From Toxotes chatareus (Eukaryota; Chordata; Actinopteri; Toxotidae), in the NCBI GenBank assembly GCA_016801885.1, contig CM028893.1, positions 5,655,950-5,719,949 of the forward strand: a stretch of DNA of 64,000 nucleotides, in the 5' to 3' direction. The position numbers and the translations under genes were made by a program. A model generated the notes under the pieces. It saw only the letters and a program-made list of their open reading frames with translations, was not told the origin of the DNA and ran no database searches. Below, in pieces: positions 1 to 13,700 of the stretch (the first letter of the stretch is position 1; each line of letters opens with the position of its first letter).

Positions 1-42
1 TAGGCTAAATTAAAGATTGTGGAGACACTGTGAGAGGAAGGC

Positions 43-65
43 AGAGAGAGAGAGAGAGAGAGAGA
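43..65. repeat. (AG)n microsatellite
   Basis: An uninterrupted AG run of about 11 units starts the window. Confidence 0.9.
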
Positions 66-2675
66 ACGAAAAAAGAAATGATGCATGAAGGTAAAGCCTT
101 GCAGGAGGCTCAGTCTTCTATCATTTTAGAGCCCCTCTACTTTTAAGCATTGTTCTCTCCCTCTCTCTTTCTTCTTTATTTTCCTCCTCTGTCCTCTCTC
201 TTTATCTTCTATCTCTTCTCGCATCTGTTCCTTCAAAGGTGCTCTGCGTAGCTTGTTATTATCAAATTAACTCTGCTACCTTGGCGTAATTAAACACACT
301 CTAGCTGAGACTGTTGGTGTTTGTCTCACTCCTGTGGTATCAGTTGTGCTGGTGTTTATCACAATTCAGCACATTTCCAATGAACCCTGACTTGAAAGTG
401 TCAATTTTACACCGATTGAAGACTCGCTTCCTGTTTCGGTATCTTGCAGCATTTCTTGTAACATACACACACACACACATAAAAAAGAAAAAGATCAAGA
501 ACAGGGCCGGTTCTCTGTATCATGTGCTTAGATAAGGCAAATCATTATTTATTTTCCTCTCCTCGGCTGCTTTAGCACTCCAGCTCTCTTCCTCACTTCT
601 TCCATCGATCTCTCCCTTCGCTGCTACTCCCATCTCTCTCCTCCTCTTTGCTCTTCTATCTCCAATCAATCTTTTTATCTACCTCTCCTCTGCTTTTCTC
701 TCTACTTCCATCTCCTCATCTCCTTTGTTTTTTCTCTGTCAGCTTCTCCGCGCTATACTGAGTTGACTATGAAATACTGACACACTCGGTTCAAGATTAA
801 GTGAAAGCATGTGGTGAGGGAGTGGTGTAGAAGGGGAGAAACACCTTTTGTATGTCTCTACTTCTGCTGATCTGATCTACACAGGTAAAACTTTGTAGAT
901 GCTTTGAATTAGTGCATATTTATTCTCAGAGAATCCCTTCAAATGCAATGCGTTGGTAATATTTCACTTAGATTGATATTGTCATACAGGCTCCGCGAGA
1001 GCGTTGCATAGCCATCCACCTTCATCATTAGCCCTCCTGACAATATGGAGTTATCATTCAAGCCTCATTTCCCCTGAGCCTTGTTAACCACAATGCGAAC
1101 AGAAAAAATAATTGAATATTTGATAGAAACAGAGATTAGTGTCTGGATTGTTACAGATTCTATATGTTGAATATTCAGGATAACTTTTAAATTTGAAGTT
1201 TAATGGCAAAATGGCATTAAATTACCATCATTTTCATTATCGCTGAATATCCAGGACAAATGATAGAGGTATATGGTGGTTCACACAGGGACCCAGGAAA
1301 TCAGAGCTGTCAACCCCAAAGAACAGTGTAGTTAAAAATGGTATAATGGCATTTCATCGTCCAGGCAAAAATATGAAAGTGGAATCTCTAAATTTACTGT
1401 AAAGGTTTTCTGCCGTGTTCCTGAATTTCAGACTGACATTATAAAATGGCACCGCTGCAAGTGCACATGGAACCAGATGACACGCACATATGGTGAAAGG
1501 ACTGTCATGAATTATCAGGACAGAAGGTCAGATGGAAAATTGCCTTAGACTCAAAAAGTAAAGTTTTTTGTCTTTCACTAACTCTCAACTCAAAACAGCT
1601 CATTAGTTTCACATATGTTGCTGTAAGTTAAGCAATAACCGTCTCACTCTGTCACACTAATTCGTTCATATTTTCAGTTAAAGTGACGCAGTAAGATGCG
1701 AAGCACCATGTGATTCCTCCTGCCACCTCGTCTTTAGAGGGACTTTAATTGTTCTAAACACACTTGTGAGTGGCTGCATCTCATAAATGATTTAAGACAT
1801 CATCATATGTACTATATTCTCTCTCATAGCTTTAGTATTTTTAAATAAGGCAGGTGTGTTCTAACTTTCCTGGTATTTGTGTTTGCTAAAAAGGTTTATT
1901 TTACCTTTTCAACTCAGATTGACATCTGTCCTTGTGGAGCTTCAGAACATGAGAGCTTAAGCAGTGTCCTATTGCTATATATTCACATTAATATTCCTTT
2001 ACATTATTACTACTCTTTTCAAAAGAGTTATGTCCCTGCAAGTTACAGTACAATGTCTCCGCTTATTACATCAGTTTGAGACTCGGCCAAGTTATAGAAG
2101 GAACGAACTGTGGGATTATCTTTCAGAGCTGATGTCTATTCAGCTGTGTTGTTTATCAGAAGAGGATAAATTCTGCCTCTACACTGGCGACACATTTGCT
2201 TAGTTTCCATGGAAATATCATTGATTTTTTCATTACTATTTGATGTGATTATCTTGGTACCTTTGACTGCGGTACTGTTTCCGTCACGGCACGGTTTAGC
2301 ATGTTGCAGAACTGGTCCGGCTGGTTTTCTGGTGCAGGAGGTGCTGAGTCCTGATGCATCCTGAGTCAGCAGTTATTCAGTACACTGCAGGCGAATTCAT
2401 CATACCTTGATCATAACTGCAAAAGTCAGAGGAAGTCTGGCTAAAGGCAGGTATGGCCTTTCAAGACACATATGTATATGTGCACAACACATGCACACTG
2501 AGACATGCAAACCCCACTGCCTCAAGGTTGTCTGGTTGTGCGTATAGATGCACATTTGTGAACGTGCGCGTTAAAAGGTGAGCCTGTGTGTGCATGGTTT
2601 TTGCACATTACTCAGCATTTTTTTTTAATTAGTCAAATTAGGCCAGGGTTTTGCCTTCGGCAAAGAAGTGGGGTA

Positions 2676-2820
2676 GGGGGGGGGGGGGGTTCTGTTCTGT
2701 GTTGTTCTTGTCTGTCACACAAGTGCACACACACAGACACACACACACACACACACACTGACTCTCTCTTTCTCAGAGGTGCACACACACACACACACAC
2801 GCATGCACGCACACACACAC
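2676..2820. repeat. G run plus (CA)n microsatellites
   Basis: A run of 14 G (2676-2689) is followed by CA repeats at 2725-2758 and 2782-2820. Open frames through this region are repeat-derived (Thr/His or Val/Cys runs). Confidence 0.9.
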
Positions 2821-5800
2821 AGGGACACCACCCTCTGCAGTTAAAGAATCTTTTTTCTGTCAGGTCATAATTTGTGCCAAATACTTACATGACAGAATTA
2901 ATACCAACACACACACTCTCAGCACATTGTGTTTGTTTTCTGTCGCTCTCACACACGCATTTGGAAATGTGCACATTCAGCCATGGATAAGTTCAGAGGC
3001 ATGCTCACAAATACACACACACTGAAAGCTTAACACAATGACCTCCCTCCCTATTGCTGATCCAACTGAGAAATAACACCTCAGTCTGCAGCTGTGCGCA
3101 GCCTTCACCCCCTTTCAGCTAACTGTTTCGGTTTCTGACCTAGAAGCAACTAGATGATGTGGCTGTGGAAGAGTGGGTCTGGTCTCCCTTCCTCTGCCCG
3201 TTGCCACCATGACCCGGATAAAGAAAGTGGATAAATGAGGGGATGTTTTGATTTGCTAGTTCATGTTTTCCACTTTACTGTTGTATTTTCTTCAGCTTGT
3301 TTATATTTTTAGAAGTTTAATTAGCTGTGTTGAGTTGCAGGTCGCTGCCAGCTTGTTATTGCTTTGCTGCTAAATTAGTGTTTAACTGAGCTGCTGGTAG
3401 CAGTGAAGGGGTCTTGTAATGTCTTACATTAGACTGTCTGAAAGCAGCAGATATGGTTGATAGCAACAAAGAGTCAGAATCATGATCCATTAGTCTGGCA
3501 GCTTTTAGTTCTTGTTCTATCTCTCAGTCTGCTTGTTGTCACTTGAGCTCTTTTTCCTATTCTGTGTCATATCAGATCTGTTGTAGGAAGTCTTTTGTTT
3601 ACTCGTATCTTTTTTGTGTTTCTAAACGCATTTCCATCTGTTCCTGGGGCTCTTGATCTCCCTCCTTCCCTCAGTTTGCTTCTCTTTCATGCACTGTTTT
3701 TCTCATCCCGTCTTTTCTCTGTCATATGCTGTTTTTAATTACCTCAAGAAGGGTTACTTACCGTCTAATCAGCTCCGCTGACTGACAAGTAAACAACTTC
3801 ATTTTTTCCACACGTACATGAACGCGCTACAGCATCTTTGACTCACGAGTTTGCCTTTAGCTCAAAACATTTTCATCAAGACTGAATCATCCACTCGTTT
3901 CTCTCCAAACTCAAACTAAACCAAAGCTTTAGGGTTTTTTTTTTTATTTGTCTATATCTATCCTACGACCAGTAGAGCTGATTTAAATGGCACTTAATGG
4001 TCTTAAAATATTGTGTTGGCACTTGGCAATGTACTAAACTACATAGACACAGACAAATAAATGTCATACTGTAAATTCTTTTCACATATACAGTATGTGC
4101 TTTGTGCAAAATGCATGTGAAGTACATCTGTAATCAGCGATGCACACAAACAGGTCACACAACTCACTTCCTTGTGTTAATGAGTCTCTGTTTCATACGT
4201 GTAATTTTTTTATTATTCATATCAAGTCCAGAGAACAATATTGACTTTGGCAAAATGAAATAATAACAAAAAGGAAACAACAATAATGGTTAAAAGTCAT
4301 TATTATTAATGTAATTGGCTCTGTTTTATAGGCATCTGTTTGTGTGTGTGTCTGCATTTTGGTGTGTGCTTGCCAGTTTGAGTGTTTTGTGCTGTGTCTG
4401 CTTCTTCAGTATCTGTTTTGATCTTTATTTTTCTGCCTAGTTATAATTCACATTTTCTGTTCTAATCATGAAGATTTTTTGTTTAAAACAAAAAATCACA
4501 CATTTTTATATTTTGTATTTGATCCTAACATCATTCCCCAGAAAACAGAAACACATGGTGCGACAAGTAACATCATTTTATATATTTATATATATATATA
4601 CTATATATATGTACTTTCATTTTTTCTCTTTTCATTTTTTTTTCTCATTGATAGATGTTTTAAGAGTCTCTGTGGTCTGTGCCAATGGATCAGTTGTCCC
4701 TTTATAAGTTTTACAAAGTCTTCCAATGAGGAGTTTATAGCGTTAGCGGCTTCTTAAACTGGTTCCTTTCTGAAAACATTCACTATTTGGATTTAAAGTG
4801 AATCCTTGTGGCACAAAGGAGCCTGAAGTCACCCAAAAAAATTAATTTGAAATTTTGACCCCCCCCCCCCTCAGTGGTTGCTGCTTTCTGACCATGCTAC
4901 ATTGCTGGAAACAGTGATTTACTCTGGTTTCGGTGAAAATGTCTTTAAACGCTTCACTACGTTTTACGTCTCTTTGGGCGTTTTGATCACCGATAATCTT
5001 GAATTTTCAGATTTATTTCTTTTACAGCATGTCCAGAAAGCACTTAACCTTTTTAAACACGAATGGAGTCTAGTTAACTGGATTGCCCCTCACAAACATT
5101 CATATACATGTGCGCACACAAATACACACACAGACACACGCACACACACCCTTTTCCTGATCCATCAGTGCATGCACTCTTATGCAACCATTAGCATTAT
5201 TCGTTTGTTTGGTCCATTATTATCCGACATCCAGTATGATCTTGTCTTTCAGAAATGCACACGCGCACATGTTCCATCATACACCGCTGTCTCCTCCATT
5301 TTTTAATCCATATCGACTCCGTCCTAATCCCAATGTCTTTCTTTTAATAATGTCTGTGCTCCACTTGCTCGTTCCAGCCCGTATCGATTGATCATGTCCA
5401 ATGCAGCCGGCTCTGTATTTATGCTCCCATAATCCACAGGCACGGCGAGCCAAAATCATTGTCCAGCCACAGAGGACACATAAAAGTCACATTCATTGTG
5501 TTTTGGGAAAGAGTTTCAAAATGGCTGTCAGTATTGGAGTCAAAAAACAAGATAACAAAGCGGGGCTGTGTCATCGAATCAATCACATCTTTTTTTTTGT
5601 TGTTGTTGTATTTTTGCCAGACAAAAGTGTTTCACCGATATTACCAGTTGTGTTGATGTTTTTGATCCAGTGTAAACCCTTGTGCTGTTGTGGGGGCTGG
5701 GGCCCTGGAGAGTTGAAGTGTTAGCAGGAGTCTGGTTCTATTAGTGTATAGGCTTTACTGAGGATCCACACTGAGCTCACGCCATCTCTGTCTCTGCTAT

Positions 5801-6408
5801 ATAACCTTCATTCTGATGCTCTATTGATGTTTTCCCTTCTTTGATTATCTCTCTCCCTCTCTTTGCGACTATATATACCACTCGCATTGTGTCATCTCAC
5901 AACTGTCACTCTCTTTGCCTGCGTTTTGTTTTTGTGTTACTACTTTCCTTTCCTATCTTGTATCAGTCATTTTTTACTGATACATCTAGAGCTCAGCCTC
6001 AAGTATTTAAAGACCATTTTAAAACTGCCTGGCGTTATGTTTCTCCCACTCATCCCCTTTCTCTGTCACATCTCTTTCCCCACTTATTTTCCCACCCATC
6101 ACTCTTCGGGTCAGCTATGAAAAGCCTCTTAATAATCTCCACCTCACTCCCAGGTACGCTTTCCCCTCTCCTCTCCACTTTTCTTCACTTCTCCCCGGGC
6201 AAATCAAGGAGCTGCACAAGTGAGACTTTAGTCAATTTTACTCTCCTCCCTCCCCCTGAACTCTCAACCTTCCTTTCCTCATCTGCAATCACTTCATCTT
6301 CCCTGTCCTACCTTTTTACCCTCCTCAAATCAAGATCCCATTCAGACTGTCCTCTCACAGAACCCTTAATCCCTCTTAACTTTTTTTAAAATTCCGTTCC
6401 ACTACCCC

Positions 6409-7741
6409 CTACACAACACTTTCCTCCAGTTCTTCAGCGTTCCTTCCGTCCTTCCCTTTCTCCCTCCCCTTGTCTTTTACGCTGCCTGCTTTCCCAGTTG
6501 TAATCCCAGTGTTAGAGTTGGAGTTGGTGGTGTTATAAGCATGGATGTATCCCCGTTGGAACTCGCAGCGTGCTCCAAAGCCCCCACCGCTTTCGCCCTC
6601 ATCGCTGGTTGTTGAGGAGGTTGTGCTTGTAGTCGAGGCGCACTGCACCAGCATTCCATGAAGCGACTGGCTCCGCCGCGTCCAGATCACGCTCAGCCGC
6701 TTGGCGTAACTGACAGCACCGTAACGCTTGGCAACAGTCGCCGCAACATCAGTAGCCAGGGCAACAGAGGAGCCCATATCCAGTGAGTGCCGCCGTTTGC
6801 TAACAGTCCCACAGGCAGGACTTAGAGGGGATACAGGACTCTGATAAGCCTGCGAGGAGTTCCATTTGTCCCTGCCTCGGGGAGTGATTCTCCAGTCCAA
6901 CAGCTCTGAGTCTCTCAGGGGTCTCTCGGCCAGAGAGAAACTGGCACGATTGGTCAGTTCTCGCTCCAGACGGGGCTTTGGGCGGTCCCTGGAGCGAGAC
7001 TGGCGGGGCAGGGTGGATGGTGGGGAAGGAGAGTAGTAGAGAGGAGTTCTGTCACTCTCGGGGGTGTACGGTGGTGCTTTCTCCAGCTTCCTCTGCCTCA
7101 CCACCAATGCCATCTCACCTCCTGCCCCTGTTGTTGTGGAAACTACACCCCCAGCTGAAAGAAACTGCTCCAGGTTGACTTTAGGCTTGGGCCTGGGCTT
7201 TGGAGGGAGTTTTGGAGGCAGAGAGGAAGCAGAATCCGCTGCTTCCTTCTCCTTGTCCTTCTCCTTGTCCTTCTCCCCTCCTCTTTTGGAAGGCAGACCA
7301 TTGGGCAGGACCACCATCATCATGTCCCCAGAACCATTTGATTGGTAGCACCCGCTGCTGTTTCCCCCTTTGTCCCCACCCCCTACACCTCCACCTTGAC
7401 AGCAGGCTCCACCTCCTGCCTCAGTGTTGCTGTTGTGACATATTATGTGATCCCCATGATTGCAGACACGGTGGCGAACCATGAGCGCCACAGTAAACAC
7501 GAGCAGGGTGACCACAACAACCCCGCCAACCAAGATGGTAAGTGTCCCGCCCAGAAAATGGGCTTGGAGTGAGCGGCATGCTGGGTAAACATCCTTGGTG
7601 GAGAAGGTGGTACAGCCCAGAACTTTTGTTGCTGCTAATGATGTGATTGTGTCATCAAAAATGGCCAGCACACACAGGTTATAGTCCACACCAGAAACCA
7701 AATTCTTCAACAGGAAACGGTCACTGGTCGATGGTAGAATT
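6409..7741 (-). CDS. lrfn4: lrfn4 last coding exon: FN3 end, transmembrane helix, cytoplasmic tail, PDZ ligand
   Basis: The exon starts after a long pyrimidine tract and acceptor ctctttag and completes Arg AG|A. It finishes FN3 (FLLKNLVSGVDYNLCVLAIF, FSTKD), then has a membrane helix (LTILVGGVVVVTLLVFTVAL). The cytoplasmic tail is about 355 residues; the human tail is about 100 as I recall. It carries Gly/Ser-rich, Lys/Glu-rich and proline-rich parts (LPPKLPPKPRPKPK), then a conserved block (RRHSLDMGSS ... YAKRLSVIWTRRSQSLHGML) that matches the end of mammalian LRFN4, and ends EELEESVV and TAG at 6411-6409. ESVV is a class I PDZ ligand. No clear poly(A) signal lies close by; weak candidates on the minus strand are ATTAAA at 5343-5348 and AATAAA at 5012-5017. 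Confidence 0.95.
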
Positions 7742-10700
7742 CTAAAGAGGGAGAAAAGAAAAAAAAAACAGAGGAGCTCAGTTAAATAGACAAGCATGCT
7801 GTGCACAGGATGTGTAGTGAAATGTAAAATATCTGCAGTAACTCGAAGCCTGGCCTGAATATTTTGACTATTGTGGAATTAAGGCAAAAGGCTCGATAAC
7901 TGGAAACGGAGCAGGGGAAAGCTGGGGTGAAAGGACGGCTAGAAACAGCGCAGGAGTGGATACTGCAGTATGGGGAGAGAGGGAAAATGAGGCTATTGAT
8001 GGAGATCACGCCCAGGGAACATGAAAAGAGAACTCTGTCTGCTCATTTGGAGTGCAGGGGTGTGTGTGTGTGCGTGCTCGTACTTGAATCCCTGCGAGAA
8101 GAAAAAATCAAGCCATTTTGTGGGACCCCCACACTGGAAAAAGAGGCCATTTTAGGTTTAGCAGTTAGGCCTAGGATTACAGCAAAGCTGAGACATTTTG
8201 TGCTTTTGATTGGAGGAATATAGGAAATGAATGTGTATTGTCATCACAAGTGAGGGTGTGTTTTGTTGTCTTTTGACTGCAAATGTGTTCCTGCATGTGT
8301 CTAATGAGTGAGTGCTTGCGTGGGATAATAAAGAGAGAAGTGCTTTGGATGTGTCCTCATTTTAAGTGTTCGAGCAGCCATTAAAACTAACAAACAGAGG
8401 ATAGGAGGAGGAGAGAAGGGGGGAAAGCCAAAGAAGAGTGGTGGTGGTAAGAACGGAGGGGGACAGTCTTTACATGAGTTGTATGTGCTTGTTTCAGTGT
8501 GTGCCTGCGTTCATGGTTGTCTGTGTTTGTATTTATGACATATTAAAATGAAAATCTGTGTGTATTTTCATGCTAGTGGGTTTCTGTATTTGACCTGCTG
8601 GGGTAGAGTGTGTGTGTGGGAGACTGTAGCACAGCTCAAGTGTCTGTCGCTGATGGGTATGACTTTGCCCTCTGCTGTCCAACCCTCTTGTGTGGGCAAG
8701 TGTGTATTTGTGTACTTTTGTGTTGCTACTATGAATATTTTGTCAGTGATTTCTTTTCTTTTTTCTCTCCGAGTTCCTCTTTCTCTCTCCGTTTCCACGT
8801 TACATCAAAGAGCTTATTTGTATCTTCTGTTGCTAACCGTTCCAGCTCCCCCCAGACTTGAGCTACATCCTATAAATGCCATCTAGTGTGACTCAGACAC
8901 CAGGGGGACCCACTGCTGAAGGCCCCTAACCTTAGTCTGCTTATAATGCTTTCAAAATAAAGAGACCAAGGGCAGCAGCAGTTTAGCCTGCTTGTGTGTT
9001 TCTAACATTTTGAATTGGGTGTAATTAGCTGCTACTACATAAGTAAGTTTAACAAATGAATTCAGTCCAATTGACAATTCTCACAAACATATTTATATCA
9101 GTGTCACAGAAATAAGGAGATTAGCTGTTTTGAATAAGGCTAAATTAGCTGGGAAGCAAAAGAGGCAAACTACAATGGAGACCTATGAATTTGGGTGAAT
9201 TACTGCAAAGTAAGGATGTTGATCGCTGATTTTCACTGCTTCTCAGGACTTAAAAGTGAACAAAATTGAAATTTTCTGAACAAATGCCCAGAATATCAAC
9301 TATTGCACAGGTATAATTTAGGATTAAAAGTGTTCTTTTTTTTTATTCCCAAAGAACAGTGTGTGGCAAACTCAGTTACGCTGCCTTTGCAAATTGCCTG
9401 GAGTGATTTGAATTGCAGGGACTGGCACAGAAATACCTCCAAACTAATTTCCTGCAGAAGCTCAGTATGATTTGATAAGGAATTACAATGTACTGTCTGA
9501 CACTCCAAGTCTCAGAATAATCTGAACGGACACATGGGGCAGTCTCATTAAAATCAGCCTTAGCCAGTGGTCATTAGGTCCCTATAGATTGCTTTCTAAC
9601 ACTGTCACAAATTCGCCAATTAACTCATTCTCCGCGCTGGAGCAACTTTGGGACCAGGTGTGTGTTACCATGGCAAAGGCTCATTATTTGGCTCAACAGT
9701 GCAGTACTTCTGGTGAAAGCATCTCTTCATGCAATATCCACACATTACTCCGTTTTCATGACCAGTCAACTTTCATGGCTTCATTTCCCTGAATATTAGT
9801 CATCTCTTTTCTCTCAGAGACAGAGCACTCATATGAAAATAGTCTTTTTGGATCACAGCAAGTTCCAAACATGCTGAATGATACAGAAAATAAAAGTGCG
9901 GACAGTTTAATAATTACATGGCCTAAGAAAAGGGTCCATTCATTCTCACTCTCTAACAGATCAGTTAGCTTGAATGTCTCCTCAAACTGATGCCATCACT
10001 TGAAGAGATTTCATTGTTCAAGGTGTCTCTGGTAGCTCTGTGAAATGATGGACACTGACTATATTGCAAGGCCCAAAACTTCAGAGCAATAACTTAAACT
10101 TGGGAAAGTGAAGGTTTTGAGTAAGTACTTTTTATATTCCTACAACAAAGAGTGAGGCATCTTAACAACTGGCATCCAACCAAAGCATTATAACTAAATA
10201 TCTCAGAAATGAAAACCTAAAATGAAAGCCTGTCTTGGGCAATCAGTCACGCCAGAGGACTGTGAATTACGCCTGTAGAGTCCAGTAGTAAAGGCAGTGG
10301 ATACTCAATCAGATTTGCCACATGAAATATGCAAGAAGCAGCACTCATAACACCACCGCTGCCTCTGTTTCTGAATAAAAAGCCTCGATCATATTACAGG
10401 CTTATAAAAGGGCCTGAGAAATATTACAGTGGTGTCAGTTCAGCCAGAGCCTTTATTCGTCTACGTATAATTGATAGATCCCGCGAGGCACAGAGACTTG
10501 ACCATCACTGTGGGGTGTCATGCTCAGGCCTGGGGGGCTGGTTCTCTTTAACAAAGGTTATATTCTAATGGGTTTTCTCTCACTTTGATGATTCACTGTC
10601 GTGTTAATGTGTTGTGGTTTCTCATGTCCTTTCTTTCCCCCCTCTTTTCCCACGTCGCTCAGTGTCTCAGTTTGATTAATAATCCCGATATACTGTTGTG

Positions 10701-13700
10701 TGCTTTATTGGATTCAGGGCTGGAAAAGAAACTGTATATGCTTTATACAAGCAGTATTAGTACTGATTCCCTCTCTACTTTCTGATATATGGTTGCATTG
10801 TGTATTATCCTGCACCAGAGGAATTTGTATATGCAGTACATGTGGATTAACATAAAACAGCTGAATGCTTCTTGCAGTCTATACTGTGTATGATAAACCG
10901 GGACAAGGCACCACACTGTTCAATCGGTCCTCCATTGTGTGACCATGACTCACGCACATACACACACCTTGAGAGAATCCTTGAGTCATTTTTCTAATCC
11001 TGCTATTCAATGTCTCATACCTTTATTCACTCTATCCTCCATTCTTCCCTCTATCCTTCTTTTCAGCTCTTTTTCGATCCTCTCTCCCTCAGTCTATCCC
11101 CCTTATTCTTTTTCCATCCATCTTTTATGAACAGATTTCCATCTTTTCGCTGTTCGGTCACCCCCCCTCTCAGTATCCTCTGCCTTTTTCATCACTTTGT
11201 AATCACCCATCCTTTCTTTCCCTTTACCTAAATCTGCAGTGGTGCACTTTTTTTTTGTTCCAAGCTTGACTTCTTTCTTGGCTCCTTTTTGCCATTTGAC
11301 TTGTGTTTTTAGTTATGTTCTTTTCCTCTACTTATCTCTCCTCCTTCTTTGTCTCTCTCTATCTCTTTTACTTCCTCTGTGGTTTCGCAGCCAATCAGCT
11401 CTGCTCGCCACAAATCCTCAGCTGATTCTCACCGGGCTCTACCTGACCTCCCAGCCTCTCTCCTTTTTTGCAGGGACTGTACTATGTCTCTATTAGCTAC
11501 AGCTATAAGCGTGTACCATTATTCAGCACCCAAGGTCACTCCAACTACCGTCTTCCTTCTCCTGTCCTCTCCTCTCCTCTCCTCATCATTTCCTCTTTAT
11601 CTGCCTCTGCTCTTCCCTCCTCCTCATCTTCTCCTCTCCTTCCCTCTTCCTCTTCCCTATCACCTCTCCATTTGCCCTCATCTTATATTTCTCATCCTCC
11701 CTCTCCTCCTCCGCCCCCTTCTCCCTATATCACTACTCTTCTCCTCCGCCCCACCATTGCTCCCTCCCTTATGAGATCGTGAATCACCTCTCTAGTTGTT
11801 TTTTTTGCCACGCTGGCAGCGACAGAAATAGGCAAGCAAATTCACTGAAATATACATGGAATACCCGGACACATTCACAAACACATGAGTCTTTGAAATG
11901 CTGATTCGCTACTACTCACTGCATTATGCATTTTTAACCGCATTTACATGCCTATTGTCACACGTGCATGCAAATGCTCACGCATCCTGGGACTCATGAC
12001 ATGATATTCACCTAAATCCTCATTATATGTTTATGAATATAAAGTGCACCACATATAAGTGTAGACCTACGGTTCTGAATTCAATTTTTTTATTGATTCA
12101 GCTGCTTTTGTCGAAAAGGCAACGGTTGTTGTTCTTACTACCATCCCTGTTATTTGCAGACGCTGGCATTGTGCTCTGTCACCTAACATACCAAGAGCAT
12201 GTGTGTGTGTCTGTCTCTATGCTTCTAATTATGGTTAAACCCTACAAAGGCGCACACACACACACAGATGCAGGGAGAAAGTGAACGAGACAAGGGAGTG
12301 CTTTGTTCAAGCTGGTGACACAGAAACGAGTAATTATTAGTACCCGGGAGAGAGAGGGGAAAAGAAAAGAGTGATAGCAGAGGGGATAAAGGAGTGGTAG
12401 AATCCCACCCCTCTTTCCTCATCTTTCTTTCTCCCTCTTCTTCTCTTGCTACCTCATTTCTTTCCCTCTCTCTCTCTTTTTTTCCTCTCTCTCTGTGTTA
12501 CCATGTCTGGTGGTCTGACACCAGACAAGACTGGGCACAGAGAGCAGCAGAGAGAGGAGAGAGGGGGGAGAGGAGGAGAGGGGGAGAGGGAGAAGGAGAG
12601 AGAAAGAGAGACGAGGAGGAACAACAAAGCAATTATCTCCTCTTCTGGCTGACATCTATACTGCCCTCACTTCCTTTTCCCATGTCATGTCTTTTGTTCG
12701 TTTACCCTTTCCTCCATTTTTGGTCTTGATTCGTCGAACTGTTTACTGTCTCGTTAGCTGTCTCCCTCAATTTAGTCTGATCTCTTCTTCTGTTTTCCTT
12801 GATCTGTCTTTCTGTCTGTCTCTCCCCCACACACCCCCCCTCCCCTCCGGATTTTGTTTCATCCCTCCTTCTGTCTTTTCGCTTTCCTTAATCTATCCTT
12901 CTCACTCCGCTCTCTCTCATTTGGCCTGATTTTCTTGCTCTGCCTGATTCAGTTCTTTTCTCTCTTATTCCCATTCCTTTTTTTTATGACCTCCTTCTTC
13001 TCCTCCCCAATCCTCCAGTATTTCTGTCTCCACCATTTCTCCCCATTTCCTCTCAATTTTTCTTTACCACATGATTAAAAGGATAGTGTGAAACCCACTG
13101 TCTGTTCCCTTCTTTGTCCCTTACTCACTTCCTCCCTTCCTCTGACCTTACAGTATAATATAAGTTGACATACTGTATGTCTTGAGTGCTGACCCTTTCT
13201 CTTTTCCTCCCTTCCTCTGCCTCTGATGTGAGTTGACACATGTATTGACACAGTAGTTTAACACTTAATTACATCTTCCCCTGGGGTACAGCTCTCAACC
13301 TCGTTCTGTCCCTCCTCTTTCTCTCTCCCTCCCTCTCTTTCTTTCCTGCATCCTTTTGGCCTTCTAAGTCTTTGCTCTTTTCTTCCTTCCTCCCTCTTTC
13401 TCCATCTTAGGCTCTGCATGCCCACTCCCTGCACCACTGTCATATCTCTCCTTACATCCTTATCTAGCCTCTGCCTCAGCAGATGCACTTATCTTGTTTC
13501 TTGTATGATTTCTTGTATAAGTGACCAGGCTCGTACTCGGCTAAAATAGGATGCTGATATCAGTTTCCTCAGCAATATCATATTGTATTGTATCATATTG
13601 CACATGACAGAAACCAAAAGCATCTCTGGATGTTTGATTTCTCCAGTGGAAGAAAGTAGTTCATATAGTTTACCACATATTTTTAAATGTATTTATAGAT

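Larger units (their letters stand above)
1..6408. other. non-coding DNA downstream of lrfn4, within the inferred pc intron
   Basis: No coding exon could be supported on either strand. The segment holds an (AG)n tract (43-65), CT-rich DNA (541-740), a G run, CA microsatellites (2676-2820) and CA-rich DNA near 5105-5150. The lrfn4 3' UTR must occupy part of 5000-6408. Short open frames here are low-complexity or unlike known families. Confidence 0.6.

Noticed and set aside
1166..1252. Imperfect inverted repeat (GAATATTCAGGATAA and TTATCGCTGAATATC)
   Set aside because: Only one mismatched pair of about 15 bases, with no target duplication or terminal boundaries that would define a MITE.
2586..2870. 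Open frames on both strands through the CA repeats
   Set aside because: They translate to Thr/His or Val/Cys runs from the microsatellite and have no family features.
5841..6389. A 182-residue plus-strand open frame next to the lrfn4 stop codon
   Set aside because: It is Ser/Leu/Phe/Pro-rich because the DNA is CT-rich, has no recognisable domain, and overlaps the region that must hold the lrfn4 3' UTR.
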